NCBI RefSeq assembly: GCF_001713395.1
Contig: NZ_CP016452.1
Span: 558,001 to 622,000 of the forward strand
DNA length: 64,000 nt
Source: Sinorhizobium sp. RAC02
GTDB lineage: Bacteria > Pseudomonadota > Alphaproteobacteria > Rhizobiales > Rhizobiaceae
Reading direction: 5' to 3'
Made by a program: the position numbers and the translations under genes. Positions 63,106 through 64,000 of this stretch are shown piece after piece. The stretch's first letter is position 1; each line of letters opens with the position of its first letter. Under the pieces are notes generated by a model that saw only the letters and a program-made list of their open reading frames with translations, had not been told where the DNA came from and ran no database searches.

Positions 63106-63783
63106 ATGACCTTCTCGATTTCCGCGCGTTGCCCCGAGACCGGCATGTTCGGCGTGGCCGTTTCGTCCTCCTCGCCCTGCGTTGCCGCGCGCTGCGCCCA
63201 TGCCCGGGCCGGCGTGGGTGCGGTGGCGACGCAGAACATCACCGATCCGCGGCTTGGCCCGAAGGGGCTCGACCTGATGGCGGGCGGCCTTTCGGCAGGC
63301 GAAGCGCTCGAGGCGCTGAAGCGTGACGCGCCGCACCTGGACTACCGTCAGCTTGCACTGGTCGACGCCGAGGGCCGCACCGCCTCCTTCTCTGGGGCGC
63401 GGACGCTCGGTACCCACCGGGTCGCGACCGGGCCGGGCGTGGTTGCCGCCGGCAACCTGCTGTCCGATCCGGGCGTGCCGGAAGCGATGGTGGCGGCCTT
63501 CACTGCGGCCGCCGGGCAGAGCCTCGGCGACCGGCTGTTGGCCGCCATGCGTGCCGCCGAAGCGGCGGGCGGCGAGGAAGGTCCTGTCCATTCGGTCGGG
63601 ATGATCCTCGTGCGCGACCAGGCCTGGCCGATTGCCGACCTGCGCGTGGACTGGGCCGACGAGGATCCGATCGGCGAGCTGGCGACGCTGTGGGACAGAT
63701 GGAAGGGCGAGATGGAAGCCTATGTCTCGCGCGCCCTCAACCCGTCCGAGGCGCCCAGCTACGGCGTGCCGGGCGATGTGTAA
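63106..63783 (+). CDS. DUF1028 family protein (Ntn-hydrolase-like)
   Basis: A 225-residue protein from ATG 63106 (GGAGGG 5 bases upstream). MTFSISARCPETGMFGVAVSSS, VGAVATQNITDPRLGPKGLDLM, ALVDAEGRTASFSG and GPGVVAAGNLLSDPGVPEAM are the conserved blocks of DUF1028. The family has an Ntn-hydrolase-like fold to my knowledge and travels with M20 peptidases, RidA proteins and amino-acid importers, but no reaction is firmly established. Its position between RidA and an M20 hydrolase makes an amide or imide hydrolysis plausible. Confidence 0.9.
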   Translation: MTFSISARCPETGMFGVAVSSSSPCVAARCAHARAGVGAVATQNITDPRLGPKGLDLMAGGLSAGEALEALKRDAPHLDYRQLALVDAEGRTASFSGARTLGTHRVATGPGVVAAGNLLSDPGVPEAMVAAFTAAAGQSLGDRLLAAMRAAEAAGGEEGPVHSVGMILVRDQAWPIADLRVDWADEDPIGELATLWDRWKGEMEAYVSRALNPSEAPSYGVPGDV

Positions 63784-63807
63784 AGCGTCCAACCGCCTCG
63801 TCCATGA

Positions 63808-63840
63808 CCCTTATCCGGCAAGAAGCCGGGTGAGGGCTTT
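63808..63840 (+). other. Hairpin between the DUF1028 and M20 genes
   Basis: CCCTTATCCGGC and GCCGGGTGAGGG pair at ten of twelve positions around AAGAA, followed by CTTTGTTT. It could terminate part of the transcripts before the M20 gene. Confidence 0.5.
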
Positions 63841-63857
63841 GTTTCAGATAGGACGTT

Positions 63858-64000
63858 ATGAAGACGCTCCACATACTGGAAAGGCTGGTCGCCTTTCCCA
63901 CCCTCAGCCGGAGATCCAACCGGGACCTCATCGACTTCGTGGAGGGCCTGCTTCATGGCGCAGGCATCGAGACGATGCTCGTCGCAAGCGTTGACGGCAC
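63858..64000 (+). CDS. M20-family amidohydrolase / acetylornithine deacetylase-like (3'-truncated by window edge)
   Basis: Only the first 47 codons are in the window: ATG 63858, MKTLHILERLVAFPTLSRRS then NRDLIDFVEGLLHGAGIETM. The 'ILxxLVAFPTxSxxSNxxLIDFVxxxL' start is characteristic of ArgE/DapE/CPG2-type M20 metallohydrolases, which remove acyl groups from N-acyl amino acids. Metal ligands lie beyond the window. It continues the monooxygenase-RidA-DUF1028 operon after a 74-base gap. Confidence 0.85.
   Translation, partial: MKTLHILERLVAFPTLSRRSNRDLIDFVEGLLHGAGIETMLVASVDG

Overview
The window looks like an alphaproteobacterium of the Rhizobiaceae type (Rhizobium/Agrobacterium/Shinella/Ensifer-like). 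This is inferred from the high GC content, the dense set of ABC and TRAP uptake operons, HWE-type histidine kinases, small DUF6481/DUF6894-type proteins and a ParDE-rich accessory gene content. No rRNA, tRNA, CRISPR array, replication origin or intact insertion sequence was found. Many pieces are typical of a rhizobial accessory replicon or a flexible chromosomal region, but replicon identity cannot be read from the sequence alone.

Layout. 1-16 kb: three very large secreted or surface proteins on the + strand: the tail of a subtilisin-type autotransporter, a 1725-residue RTX protein and a 2293-residue autotransporter with a recent internal duplication. Between the last two lie a cold-shock gene and a scar joining a truncated DUF6481 gene to a decayed amidohydrolase. 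16-24 kb: a membrane diguanylate cyclase, a 27-residue membrane peptide, a flavin-binding PPOX-fold protein, an SbmA/BacA-like ABC transporter, a small secreted protein, a response regulator with a frameshifted HWE kinase, and a ParE/RHH toxin-antitoxin pair. 24-31 kb: a catabolic operon (SAF-domain oxidoreductase, ABM monooxygenase, 3-hydroxyisobutyrate dehydrogenase-like enzyme, TRAP transporter, gluconokinase) facing a LysR regulator; it probably imports and catabolises a sugar acid.

31-37 kb: a polar amino acid ABC importer with a class V PLP enzyme and a dihydropyrimidinase-like hydrolase, divergent from a GntR/FCD regulator across a 35-bp near-perfect palindrome. 37-42 kb: a CocE/NonD hydrolase and a Tat-exported peptide-type binding protein, divergent from an XRE-like regulator with 10-bp iterated sites. 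42-50 kb: a patchwork in which a KaiC-family ATPase and a hybrid histidine kinase are intact while nearly every neighbour is a broken gene (GGDEF stub, UgpC without its P-loop, GntP tail, EAL protein without its sensor head, HWE kinase remnant). 50-54 kb: small genes (DUF6894, stand-alone sigma region 4, ParDE, J-domain-like) among RHS and IS110 debris.

54-64 kb: aspartase plus a Liv-type branched-chain ABC importer on the - strand, and on the + strand a Liv binding protein, an HpaB-family flavin monooxygenase, a RidA protein, a DUF1028 protein and the start of an M20 hydrolase. I read this as one pathway: uptake of a nitrogenous compound, hydroxylation, imine hydrolysis, deacylation, and possibly exit through aspartate to fumarate. 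The substrate is unknown. This locus and the KaiC/hybrid-kinase island are the best candidates for undescribed biology.
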